A DNA stretch of 64,000 nt from Manis javanica (taxonomy: Eukaryota; Chordata; Mammalia; Pholidota; Manidae): assembly GCF_040802235.1 (NCBI RefSeq), contig NC_133167.1, forward strand, positions 17,600,501-17,664,500, written 5' to 3'. The notes beneath the pieces were generated by a model that ran no database searches, had not been told where the DNA came from, and saw only the letters and a program-made list of their open reading frames with translations. Shown here piece after piece: positions 11,892-22,042 of this stretch. The translations under genes were made by a program, and so were the position numbers. Within the stretch, counting starts at the first letter, position 1, and every line of letters starts with the position of its first letter.

Positions 11892-12998
11892 CCTTTTCTT
11901 TCTTTCTTTCTTTTTTTTTTTTTTTTTTAATTTTTAATCTACCCTTACATGAAGAATACTATGTTTACTATGCTCTCCCCTATATCAGGTCCCCCCTAAC
12001 AACCCCATTACGGTTACTGTCCATCAGCTTAGCAAAATGTGGTAGAGTCACTACTTGTCCTCTCTGTGTTGTGCAGCCCACCCTCCCCTTTCTCCCTCCC
12101 CCCCATGCATGCTAATCTTAATACCCCCGTTCTTCTTCCCCCCCCTTATCCCTCCCTGCCCACCCATCCTCCCCAGTCCCTTTCCCTTTGGTACCTGTTA
12201 GTCCATTTTTGGGTTCTGTAATTCTGCTGCTGCTTTGTTCCTTCAGTTTTTCCTTTGTTCCTATACTCCTCAGATGAGTGAAATCATTTGGTATTTCTCT
12301 TTCTCCGCTTGGCTTATTTCACTGAGCATAATACTCTCCAGCTCCATCCATGTTGCTGCAAATGGTTGGATTTTTCCACTTCTTATGGCTGAGTAGTATT
12401 CCATTGTGTATATGTACCACATCTTCTTTATCCATTCATCTACAGATGGACATTTAGGTTGCTTCCAATTCTTGGCTATTGTAAATAGTGCTGCGATAAA
12501 CATAGGAGTGCATCTGTCTTTCTCAAACTTGATTGCTGCGTTCTTAGGGTAAATTCCTAGGAGTGGAATTCCTGGGTCAAATGGTAGGTCTGTTTTGAGC
12601 ATTTTGATGCACCTCCATACTGCTTTCCACAATGGTTGAACTAATTTACATTCCCACCAGCAGTGTAGGAGGGTTCCCCTTTCTCCACAGCCTCGCCAAC
12701 ATTTGTTGTTGTTTGTCTTTTGGATGGCAGCCATCCTTACTGGTGTGAGGTGATACCTCATTGTAGTTTTAATTTGCATTTCTCTGATAATTAGCGATGT
12801 GGAGCATCTTTTCATGTGTCTCTTGGCCATCTGTATTTCTTTTTTGGAGAACTGTCTGTTCAGTTCCTCTGCCCATTTTTTAATTGGGTTATTTGTTTTT
12901 TGTTTGTTGAGGCGTGTGAGCTCTTTATATATTCTGGACGTCAAGCCTTTATCAGATCTGTCATTTTCAAATATATTCTCCCATACTGTAGGGTTCCT
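11892..12998 (-). mobile_element. 5'-truncated young L1, 3' UTR and ORF2 end
   Basis: Minus-strand L1 of about 1.1 kb. The T-rich tail begins at 11892 (cttt-repeats then a T-run). The 3' UTR (11930-12260) carries a strong C-run on the plus strand, so a G-rich polypurine tract on the L1 sense strand, as is usual in L1 3' UTRs. The ORF2 end follows at 12270-12944. The element stops near 12998, where L1 homology gives way to unrelated sequence. No clear target-site duplication was found. Confidence 0.9.
12270..12944 (-). pseudogene. L1 ORF2p C-terminal fragment, still open (224 codons)
   Basis: The frame encodes the carboxyl end of the L1 ORF2 protein, downstream of the reverse transcriptase domain. 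Visible landmarks in order: [40 protein letters not shown], the cysteine-rich segment [18 protein letters not shown], then [32 protein letters not shown] and [14 protein letters not shown], ending at the normal stop. It lacks the endonuclease and reverse transcriptase domains because the insertion is 5' truncated, so it cannot retrotranspose. The absence of stops over 224 codons indicates a young copy compared with the other L1s nearby. Confidence 0.9.
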
Positions 12999-12999
12999 T

Positions 13000-13640
13000 T
13001 AATGACCTTGAAAGTGTTGAGGAATACTGGCCAGGTATCGTGTGGAATGCCCCCCAGGCTGATGCTTTCATCATGATGCATGGAGGTTCTGGGTTTTCGG
13101 GGAGAACACTGCAGATGTGTCCTTTGCATTACATTCTATGGGAAGGATGGAGTTGCCATTGACTGAGTGAAGATAAAAATCCCAATCTGCCATTTAGCTC
13201 CTCTCCACTCCTTCAATATTTCATCCATCTCACCTGTATTTGTTTAGTGTCAGGGCTGGCTGCAAAATTTGTAGGACCTGGTGTATAATGACAATGCGGG
13301 TCCCCTTGTTCAAAAAGCAGTAGACGTGCTCGTTTCTTTCTTCCACAATCTTTCTCTTAAGTGGACTCTGGTTATTTTATTTTATTTTTGCTATTTAATG
13401 TCGCACTCTTTGACGCCTGGGTCCCTGTGGGGTGGGAGGCTGGGAGGCTGAGGCCCCCTTCTAAGGAGGCAGCAAGAGGTGGGCTATTATTAAGAACTTC
13501 AAGGTGGTGGCTGCAGAGCATTACACGCCAAGTCAGACTGTACATTCTGCTTGTAAACCTTTATTTCCACTCAGCATTCTACTATAGATATCTGTGTTTA
13601 ATAGAAGCATGGTGTTCCATTTATAAATTTACTATAATTT
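13000..13640. other. Intergenic with old repeat patches
   Basis: 13010-13150 and 13225-13340 look like decayed interspersed repeats ('gaggaatactggccaggtatcgtgtggaatg', 'gcaaaatttgtaggacctggtgtataatgac'). No gene is visible. Confidence 0.4.
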
Positions 13641-13649
13641 GAATAGAAA

Positions 13650-14584
13650 TTTATTTTATTTTTATTTTTTTAATTAAGATACCATTGATATACACTCTAG
13701 TGAAGGTTTCACAAGAAAAACAATGTGGTTATTACATTTACCCTTATTATCGAGTCCCCCCCATACCCTATTGCAGCCACTGTCCATTAGAGTAGTAAGA
13801 TGCCACAGAGTCCCTATTTGTTTTCTCTGAGCCACACTGTCTTCCCCATGACCCCCCACAGACCATGTGCACGAATCATGATACCCGACAATTCCCTTCT
13901 CCTTCCCTCCCCACCCGCCCTCCCACACCCCTCCCCTTTGGTAAACACTAGTCCCTTCTTGGAGTCTGTGAGTCTGCTGCTATTTTGTTCCTATAGTTTT
14001 GCTTCATTGTTATACTTCACAAATGAGGAAAATCATTTGGTATTTGTCTTTCTATGCCTGGCTTATTTCACTGAGTATAATACTCTCTAGCTCCATCCAT
14101 GTTGTTGCAAATGGCAGGATTTTTTTCTTTCTTATGGCTGAAAAGTATTCCGTTGCATATATGCACCACATCTTCTTTATTCATCAACTGATGGACACCT
14201 AGGTTGCTTTCATATCTTGGCTATTGTAAATAGTGCAGCGATAAACATAGGGGTGCATATGTATTTTTGAATCTGAGAAGTTGTTTTCTTTGGGCAATTT
14301 CCTAGGAGTGGAGTTCCCAGGTCAAATAGTATTTCTATTTTTAGTTTTCTGAGGAACCTCCATATTGCTTTCCATAATGTTTGAACTAGTTTACATTCCC
14401 ACTAGCAGTGTAGGAGGGTTCCCCTTTCTCCACATCTTCGCCAGCATTCGTTGTTTTTAGTCTTTGCTATGTTGGCCATCCTAACTGGTGTGAGGTGATA
14501 TCTCATTGTGGTTTTAATTTGCAATTCCCTGATTATTAGAGATGTGGAGCATCTTTTCATGTGCCTGTTGTCCATCTGAATTTC
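13650..14584 (-). mobile_element. 5'-truncated L1, same 3' UTR type
   Basis: Minus-strand L1 beginning with a T-rich tail at 13650-13675, followed by the same 3' UTR type as 6765 and 11892 ('gaaggtttcacaagaaaaac', 'gccactgtccattagagtagtaagatgccacagag'), then an ORF2 end with several stops. Candidate target duplications are ttgaatagaaa (13639-13649) and ttgaataaaag (14585-14595), imperfect. It is older than the 11892 copy, judging from its disrupted frame. Confidence 0.85.
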
Positions 14585-14659
14585 TTGAATAAAAGTTTTT
14601 TGAAGGACATTGAAATTACTACCAAATTTTATTATTATAAACAGCCATGTGATAAAAAT

Positions 14660-14715
14660 TGTCCCTTCCTCTCTCCGTCCCTCCCTCCTTCCCCCCTGCC
14701 TTCCTTCCTCTCATT
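14660..14715. repeat. CT-rich low-complexity tract
   Basis: Pyrimidine tract of mixed CCT, CCCT and TTCC units. Confidence 0.7.
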
Positions 14716-14814
14716 CTTCACAATAAATGGGGTTGCAGGGTCAGCAAGCCTACATTTTTAGTGTGTTTTATACATATTTTCCCAATGGGATCATGGGGGT
14801 TGTGTATAAAGACA

Positions 14815-15175
14815 GTTATTATCTGTCAGTTACTGTGCTAGCACTTTACATGTATGAACTCTTTGTTCCCCATTCCAATCCTGTGAACTAGGGGCTACTT
14901 TTATTCTCACTTTACATATGGGGGAACTGCGGTGAGGAGCAAATACCTAGGCTTCCCAGGGGCGTACAACTGGCTAGGGACGGAGCTGGGATTTGCACCG
15001 AGGAGTTTGATTCTTGAGCCCATGCTCTCATCTCATTTCATCATCACAGGGCTCCATGAGACAAGTATTACGATGTCCATTTTTATGGATAAGGATATTT
15101 TGATACACATTAGGAAACTTGTCCAAGACCATAAACTAATAAAGGGGGGGGGCCAGTATTTGAGTCATGGTCTGA
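14815..15175 (+). repeat. Two adjacent MIR SINE fragments
   Basis: The first (about 14815-15035) shows 'tcagttactgtgctagcactttacatg', 'ctcactttacatatgggggaactg' and 'agctgggatttgcaccgagg'. The second (about 15045-15175) repeats the pattern 'agtattacgatgtccatttttatggataaggat...gaaacttgtccaagac'. A G9 run at 15145 splits the second. Confidence 0.75.
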
Positions 15176-15424
15176 CTCCTAAACAGGGATTTCTGGTCCT
15201 TTGTGAGGACTTCTGAATTCCTTCAGCAGAGAGTCCTCAGATGGGTTCTCCTGTGCTCCTCTTGGTTTCTGCCAGGCTTGGCAGTTTGGGCAAGGAGGTC
15301 TATACCTGTCCAGGTCACTACTCTGTCAAGTCCTGCTGTTATTCTGTCACAGCCCAGACCCTGACCTGCCTCCCCTCTCCTCTTTTGCTTCCCAGGACTC
15401 TCTCAGTTGGACACAGTTTTGGTC

Positions 15425-15870
15425 AGAAAACTGCTTGAACTGGTCTTAATAATAGAGATAATTTGTTGGCTCACATAACTGGAAAGTACAGAGAGAAGAT
15501 GACCTGGGCAGGGTTTGCTTAGGACTTGGGTTCTGTGAATCTCCATGATCCTCTCAGCTCCGCCGTCCTCTGGGTTAGTTTTGGTCTCTGGGCTGGTTTG
15601 CCATGTATGGTAGCAAAATGACTGCTAGCAGGAACAAGACTACATACCTGTTCTTCCACAGTCCCCAGCCATCCATCCTGAACTTGGCTCTAAGTGGATC
15701 ACCTCAGGTCACACTTAACCCAGAAACTGTCACTGTGACAATGGGGATGATCACTGGGGAGACGGGGATCCTCTCCTCCACCTCTCTTGCTTCTATTTTG
15801 GTCCCCAGAGATTCTTCTGCAGGAATGTGAAGAGATGCTGATGCTGGCATCAAAGCTATTTTGACACAGG
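15425..15870. repeat. Decayed interspersed repeat, family unassigned
   Basis: The 'ttgttggctcacataactggaaagtacagagaga' opening and the 'atggtagcaaaatgactgctagcagg' segment resemble a common old mammalian repeat. I cannot name it. Confidence 0.35.
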
Positions 15871-15874
15871 GACA

Positions 15875-18800
15875 AAATAGATACACTTACGGCCATATTG
15901 TGCTGCTCATGTGGTCTGGCCTAAAATCTGCCTTTTTAAGAACAGAGTGGCAAGAAGAGGCCCTCTGCATTTTGCCAGCAGGCTGGCATTCAAGCTGCAC
16001 ATGTCACAGCAATCTTTGTAGCACTGGATGTTCTGCACAGAATGGAAAAGTGCCTTCCCATTAGGAACGTTATAGATCTGTTTAAGAGGGAGCAGTTATA
16101 AGTGGGAAGTGTGGTGCGGAAGATGTGCTGGGTGGGTGAACTTGCTGGAATGTGTTCAAGTGAGTACAGTTTTATTCCAAGCTCATCTATATATGTGCCT
16201 TCCCCTCCTGCAGTGAAATGCTCTTTCCCATTGTGAGGGGAAAGATTCTTTTTAACTCTCGCCCTGGAGATCGCCTTCCCACTGGAGACCTAAGCTACCG
16301 TTGCCACCCCTTGCTCAGCCAGAGGGGCTGCTTCCCCTTGACTCCTTGGGCTGGAGGCTGGACCAGACCCTCTTTGGGGTCATTTTTTGAAAGAGGCAGG
16401 AATGCTGAACCTACATGACTGAGGGTTTAGGAAAAGCGGAAGGGATTATACACAAATTGGAGCTTAAAACTAGGTATGAGGTAGGGTTCCTCTTGCCCTG
16501 GTCTTCTCCATGGGCCTTGCATGGGCTTCCCTGCCCAGTGACTGCTGCCCCCTTGTGGCAAATTCTCTCTTTCCCCATCGCCTCCGCCAGGGCTTGAGCA
16601 CGTGCAGGCATTTTGCAGTTCCGGCCCCAGACAGTCTGCTTTCTCCTGTGTCCTCCGTCACTATTTTCTGCCCCAGGAGTAACTTTTCCCTAGATGACTC
16701 ATAGGGGGAACGAGTCTACTCCTTCCAGGGACTACCCCATCTTCAGGTCCTCAAGGCATCAGATCCCAATAGTCTAACATCCGAAGAATAAAGCATGAGT
16801 AGCCTTAGGGATTTGTCCCCTTACACTTCCTGCCACTATTTATCAGTGATAAGAGAACGCAGGAGGAGAGCATGACTTAGCCTAAAAAATGTGCTTGCCA
16901 GTGGCAGAATTGTAGGCACCAGTGGTGTGATACGTTGGGCATTTATAGGGGCAGAATTTACACTTGAACAGATAGGTGCTGACTTTAAACAACAGAGGCT
17001 GGTTGGCAAAGAGCAATTCCAGACAAACTAGCCTGGCTGTATGGATATGGAGCTCTCAGACATGCCTTACATATGGCTGTGTGGCCAAAAGTGATAGACA
17101 CTGAACCACGGTGGTGATGCATGCTGCCTGAATCATAGGAGATATATCTACTGTCATTTACTCTACAACCACTGATCAAGCACTTACTCTGTTCCCTGGA
17201 AGAGGGCTAGGGGATGAATCAGAGAGGCCCTACTCTCCCGAAACTCCTAGGCTAGTGAGGAAGGGCTGCGTTGCAGCACATTCTTACATGTATAATATGG
17301 TTCATGTTATACTGGAGAAATGATTAAAGTAAAACTTGGGGAGTAGCTGCGATAGGTTCCCAGAGAAGCCATCCTTCATTACTGGGAGAGCAGTGGGATG
17401 ACATTGACCCCAGCTTCTCCAGCCACTGATTGTTTTGGCTCAGTGGTCTCCCTGTTGTCCAGCCAGACTCCAAGAGCAGCCTTGGTCCCAGCCTCAGGCC
17501 ATTTTAATCAACCAGTTGTGGGCAGTGGTTGTGCAAAGGAGTGGCTGGTGGTGGAGGGGGCTTGTTCCCCTCTAAATCCCCACCAACATCTCCACCAGCC
17601 CCCAGGCTGCCCCAAAGATGCTTACCTGCAATGTAGGTAAAAATTGTGTGCTTGCTGTCCAAACACAACTTAAGTGCAGACTTCCACCTTCTTCCCAACA
17701 GATTGCTCCCAAGTCCCTCCTAACTGGAGGACTCTGTGGGTAAAATTGCAGTATTTCCAGAATCTCTTGCCTGGCCTTAGTGCATCTCCATATCAAATAG
17801 GTGATTACAAGGTTGGCGGTTGGGGAGCAAGGGTATATCTGGATGGGAGAGGTTTGGTGGGGTTCCTTTTTGCAGCGCCGGGTAGTGAGAGACACAGGTG
17901 AGCAGAAGTAGACGACTGCCTGTAAGCAATAAACAGGTTTCTCCCACTTTATTTCTTCCTTTGATTAATTTTGGCTTCAAAGTCATTTGCCCCAGGCTGG
18001 GAACATATTTTCTCCCCGAGAGTTACAACTCCTACAAGGCCCTCGCATGGCGAACTCCTGAAGTGGACTCCACTGCTGAAAGTAAAATCCTTTCCCTTTT
18101 ATTTATGTCAGATAAGTTGGAAGCTTTCAAAGGCAGTCTATGGGAACTTAAGGGATAAACAAATGGAAATAAATGTGGGGAAAGAGGAGAATAAAAACAG
18201 TCATCCACAGAGCAGAGAATTCAGATAATGGATCCTTAACTCCATCTTCATGTTGGCCGTATGGACCCTGGGAGTCTCTGATGCCCTGTGATCCCTTGAC
18301 TTAATCTGTTCTCCAAATATAGACATGGGCAGGGCTCATGAGGAGGTGAGCTGTGATGTGGCTTCCCTACTTCCCTTTATTCGCACAGTTCCCACTAGCT
18401 GATAAGTCACTCTGGTCTGTGAGTTCTTGAGGTCGGACACACCTGGCCTGTGCCTCAGGTAGGAAGCCACCTTTGTTTGCCAGGACTTCTTTTGGGGAGG
18501 GAGGCTTGGCTTGACTGTATTTTAGAAAATGGATCCATTTCTCTGGTACCTGAAGCTTTCTGCCCAGCTGGCTTCCTGCTTCCTCCCTTGTGTTCATATA
18601 TTCAATTCGAATGCCCTACATGTCTGCAGCTGGTGACAGGGAGGCCACAGCCTTTGCACCTCTTCTTTTCCCACCTCTCCCCTTTGCAGGGAAGAGGCTT
18701 ATATTTCTGTGATTTGATGTTCATTGCTTTGCCCTACGACTTCGTCTTCTGTGCAAATGCTGTACTGGCAGGGAGAGAACATATTAAAATGTGTGGATCT

Positions 18801-19812
18801 GAATGAACTTCTAGGACTTCAGAACTGGAAGCAACTCAAGTGTTATCTACTTTGCCTACCTCAATTTGCAGATGAGAAAACTGAAATCTTTAGAGGTAGA
18901 AGGACCCACCCAAGGTCACACGGATTATTAATGATAGAATCAGGATAGAATGAGGACTGAAAGGCTCAGTAACTTTCCAAAAGTCTTCAGATTGCTCTCT
19001 GGAGAGCCCCGGGAGTTTCGGGAGAAACGTGTTCATGGCTGTCTGGGTAGAGAGCAGCGCATCCTCCCTCCTCAACACAGGAGCTTTTATCTGTTCTATG
19101 CACTGGGCTTCTGGTAAGAGTTTGCTTCAACAGAGTATTTCACAACCAAAAAAGATATTTTAAAACTGATGAATGGTTTTGTGGACGTTTAGGAGGTGAT
19201 TTAAGGACACTAGATGGGTACTTCTCTTAAAAGCTTAAAACTTCCTTTAGAAAGAGGACCAAAAAATGTATTGTTCCTTGAGAAAGAAGGCTCAGAAATA
19301 CACTTTAATGCAATGTGTTGCTATTATTTTATTTCCTTCACTCCATAGATTCTAAAAAGGTTAAATAAGAATCAGGAAAAACATAGGAGGGGAAATAACA
19401 GAGAGAGGGACATCTAGGAAGAGGTTTGCCTCCTTCCATTGGTTTAGTACTGGCCCTCCCCTGAATCTGTAAGACCAACCTGGCTCTCCCATCTGAATGC
19501 AAGACATGGTTAAGCATAGAGAAGGCTAAAGAGAGGGCAGAGGTAGTTGTAGGTAGAGTTGAGGCAGTTGGAGGGCTGACCAATGGCTTTTGCTCTGTAG
19601 TCCATCTTATTCCATGCTCAGATCAAACCTTGTAGTTATAGAAGATTGACAGTACTGTGAAACTGCCCTCATAAAAGCAAAGGAAGGGATATCTGGCTGC
19701 CAAACCGACAGAGATGCAAGAGATAGCTCAAGAACTGTTCTCATATCCTTGAAGAGAGTGACTTGAATCTGAGTTACTAAAATCACATTTCATTCCTTCT
19801 GATTTTTCAACT
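15875..19812 (+). other. CXCR1 5' region: promoter, noncoding exon and intron expected here, not placed
   Basis: In other mammals CXCR1 has a noncoding first exon and an intron before its single coding exon, so its promoter probably lies within these about 4 kb. I could not fix the donor. An AP-1 consensus TGACTCA sits at 16695-16701, and a 'cag-gtgagc' donor-like string lies near 17895, but neither is proof. A MIR-type patch covers about 18800-18950. Short open frames on both strands show no domains. The sequence is otherwise unique-looking, with few young repeats. Confidence 0.4.
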
Positions 19813-19814
19813 AG
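19797..19814 (+). promoter_or_regulatory. CXCR1 3' splice site before coding exon
   Basis: A T-rich tract (ttctgatttttcaactag) ends in AG at 19813-19814, leaving eight 5' UTR bases before ATG 19823. This fits the family architecture, in which the whole coding sequence is in one exon preceded by a short leader. Confidence 0.75.
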
Positions 19815-19822
19815 ATCAAACC

Positions 19823-20902
19823 ATGGCTGTTGTCCTGGAAAACATATGGAATGATACTGATTGGTGGATGTTCATTGAGGATGAATTTCAAAATTTCACT
19901 GGCACACCACCCACAGAAAAATATTATAGTCCCTGTAGGCTGGACACTGAGACACTCAACAAGGATGCTGTGGTTGTCATCTATTCCCTGGTGTTCCTGC
20001 TGAGCCTGCTGGGAAACTCCCTGGTGATGCTGGTCATCTTATACAACCGGGTCAGCCGTTCTGTCACCGATATCTACCTGTTGAACCTGGCCATAGCCGA
20101 CCTGCTCTTTGCCCTGACCCTGCCTATCTGGGCTGCCTCCAAGGCGAAGGGCTGGACCTTCGGCACACTCCTGTGCAAGGTGGTTTCGCTCTTGAAGGAA
20201 ATCAACTTTTACAGTGGTATTCTATTACTGGCTTGCATCAGCATAGACCGCTACCTGGCCATTGTCCATGCCACACGCACATTGACCCAGAAGCGACACT
20301 GGGTCAAGTTCATATGCTTAGGCATCTGGGTCCTGTCCCTGATCCTGTCCCTGCCCGTCTTCATTGTACGTGAGGCCTACAAACCACCCTATTCCAGCCC
20401 AGTCTGCTATGAACACATGGGTGCCAATACAACAAAATGGCGGATGGTGATGCGGATCCTGCCCCAGACCTTTGGCTTCCTCCTGCCACTGCTGGTCATG
20501 CTCTTCTGCTATGGACTCACCCTGCGCACGCTGTTTGAGGCCCACATGGGGCAGAAGCACCGGGCCATGCGGGTCATCTTTGCTGTTGTGCTCGTCTTCC
20601 TGCTCTGCTGGCTGCCCTACAACCTGGTCCTGGTCGCAGACACCCTCATGAGGATCCGGGTGATCAAGGAGACCTGCGAGCGCCGCAATGACATTGGCCG
20701 GGCCCTGGACGCCACCGAGATTCTGGGGTTCTTCCACAGCTGCCTCAACCCCCTCATTTATGCCTTCATTGGCCAGAAGTTTCGCCATGGACTCCTTAAG
20801 ATCATGGCCATCCATGGCCTGGTCAGCAAGGAGTACTTGGCCAAGGACAGCAGGCCTTCCTTTATTGGCTCTTCTTCAGGGAACACTTCTACTACAATCT
20901 GA
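19823..20902 (+). CDS. CXCR1: CXCR1, interleukin-8 receptor alpha (CXC chemokine receptor 1)
   Basis: A class A G-protein-coupled receptor of 359 residues in a single coding exon. It binds CXCL8 and related ELR+ CXC chemokines at the surface of neutrophils and signals mainly through Gi. The N-terminus is extracellular (residues 1-47), with N-glycosylation sequons N10-D-T and N24-F-T and the conserved Cys38. TM1 follows with N65; D93 is in TM2; Cys118 pairs with Cys195 in the second extracellular loop; DRY is at 142-144; a sequon N202-T-T lies in that loop. The TM6 motif CWLP is at 262-265 and N-P-L-I-Y at 309-313. The tail ends S-T-T-I. I call it CXCR1, not CXCR2, because its N-terminus has the CXCR1-type NFTG-x-PP...YSPC and ETLNK segments. 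Start ATG 19823 has A at -3 and G at +4. Oddity: residues 213-359 are identical to CXCR2 in this window, so the tail is CXCR2-type. Known human CXCR1 is 350 residues with a different tail. Confidence 0.96.
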   Translation: MAVVLENIWNDTDWWMFIEDEFQNFTGTPPTEKYYSPCRLDTETLNKDAVVVIYSLVFLLSLLGNSLVMLVILYNRVSRSVTDIYLLNLAIADLLFALTLPIWAASKAKGWTFGTLLCKVVSLLKEINFYSGILLLACISIDRYLAIVHATRTLTQKRHWVKFICLGIWVLSLILSLPVFIVREAYKPPYSSPVCYEHMGANTTKWRMVMRILPQTFGFLLPLLVMLFCYGLTLRTLFEAHMGQKHRAMRVIFAVVLVFLLCWLPYNLVLVADTLMRIRVIKETCERRNDIGRALDATEILGFFHSCLNPLIYAFIGQKFRHGLLKIMAIHGLVSKEYLAKDSRPSFIGSSSGNTSTTI

Positions 20903-21785
20903 GCCCCCACCCCTGTTGCAGCCTCTCAGGGCTCCTCCTGTCCCCCCAGCATCCCATTCCAAGCCTTACATCCACTGGTTGCTCCCAGTCTGTGTCAAGG
21001 CCACGCCTCATTGGGGTTACAGGAATTGCTGGGGCCACATCCTTCCTAGGTCCCCACTGTGGGGTTTGGGAAGCCTGCCCTGACGTCCTACCCCTTACCG
21101 TAATTGCTATGTCAACTGCTGGCGCTCTGTCCATCCTACCACTGAGCCCATAGCACTCAGTTTCCTGGACATCTGAAAGGCATCCTTGGAAGTGACTGCA
21201 GAAAGCTCTCACCACTGGGAGCCGTCAGTGGCACACGTTCATCGGTTCTGCAACTCTCCCTTTCCTTGCTTGCCAGCAAAGTCCACCTCCCTAGAGAGAG
21301 ACTGAAGGTGACAGACACTTTCTAAGACTTGCTGAAGCTAGGAGTGGGCGCATCATCCACTTCTGACTAATAAGACTTAAGGGCAATAGTGTGCTGGTAT
21401 GCCACTCTCCGGGGAGAAGAGCCCTGATTTGTAACGTTTACCAAGTGCCCTGGTGTAAACACTCCCTCTATGATTTCAAGGGTGGCAGTGTTTAGCAACC
21501 AGCTCACAAATTCTAGAAAATGTACTAATCTGCTTTCACAAGCAAGTACAAGGTGGCTTTAGCATACCATTGCTTAAGAGGAAGTCTGCTAGGGCCAGGG
21601 GACTCCTGGGAAATATTCCTGATTAAAAAAGAGAGAGATACACATACATCCTTTCTTCTTGCCTTTGAATATGGTCATAGGATATGATGTGTGGAGCTGA
21701 GGCAGACACTTTGTGACAATGAGGCAAAAAGTATGCCCAACACACTTAGGCTGATGGAGCCAAAGGATAAGAAGAACCTGAGCAT
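20903..21785 (+). other. CXCR1 3' UTR/3' flank, shared with CXCR2
   Basis: Noncoding sequence directly after the stop. In other mammals the CXCR1/2 3' UTRs are long, so part of this is probably transcribed. Its extent cannot be fixed. No AATAAA occurs before the L1-derived stretch that starts near 21785. Confidence 0.5.
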
Positions 21786-21797
21786 AAAGAGCCCAGA

Positions 21798-21803
21798 AAT
21801 AAA
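21798..21803 (+). promoter_or_regulatory. Candidate polyadenylation signal AATAAA (CXCR1)
   Basis: First AATAAA after the CXCR1 stop, about 895 bases downstream. It lies in L1-derived sequence and has an identical mirror copy downstream of CXCR2, so use is unproven. Confidence 0.25.
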
Positions 21804-22042
21804 CCTAAGCGTAAATGGTCAAATGACTTTCAACAAAGGTGCAGACTATTCAATGGGGAAAGGATAGTCCTTCAACAAATGGTGCTGGGAAAACTAGTTA
21901 TCTACATGCCCAGAAAAGGAATTGGTCTTTCCCTCTTTCCCTTACACCTTATACAAAAATTAACTGAAAATGGATCAAAGACCTAAATTTAAGAGCTAAA
22001 ACGATACAATTCTTAGAAGAAAACATAACGGAAAAACTTAAT

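Larger units (their letters stand above)
19960..22042 (+). repeat. Inverted paralogous arm A (CXCR1 side)
   Basis: Aligns in reverse complement with 39460-41530. The first part (to 20473) is a mosaic of identical and divergent stretches. 20474-21911 is gap-free and nearly identical to 39570-41007 (coordinates sum to 61481 throughout). 21912-22042 aligns at visibly lower identity, with an 8-base-scale gap, and consists of L1 ORF2-derived sequence. Beyond about 22042 the similarity stops. Confidence 0.93.

Noticed and set aside
17860-17910. Possible CXCR1 noncoding first exon ending at a cag/gtgagc donor
   Set aside because: Only a donor-like string is present; there is no conserved leader or promoter element that I can verify.
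20318-20815. Long open frames antisense to CXCR1 and CXCR2 (165 and 151 codons), and a 131-codon alternate frame present at both loci
   Set aside because: They lie on or across the receptor coding sequence, share its conserved codon pattern in the wrong frame, and have no domain. Their duplication only reflects the paralogous arms.
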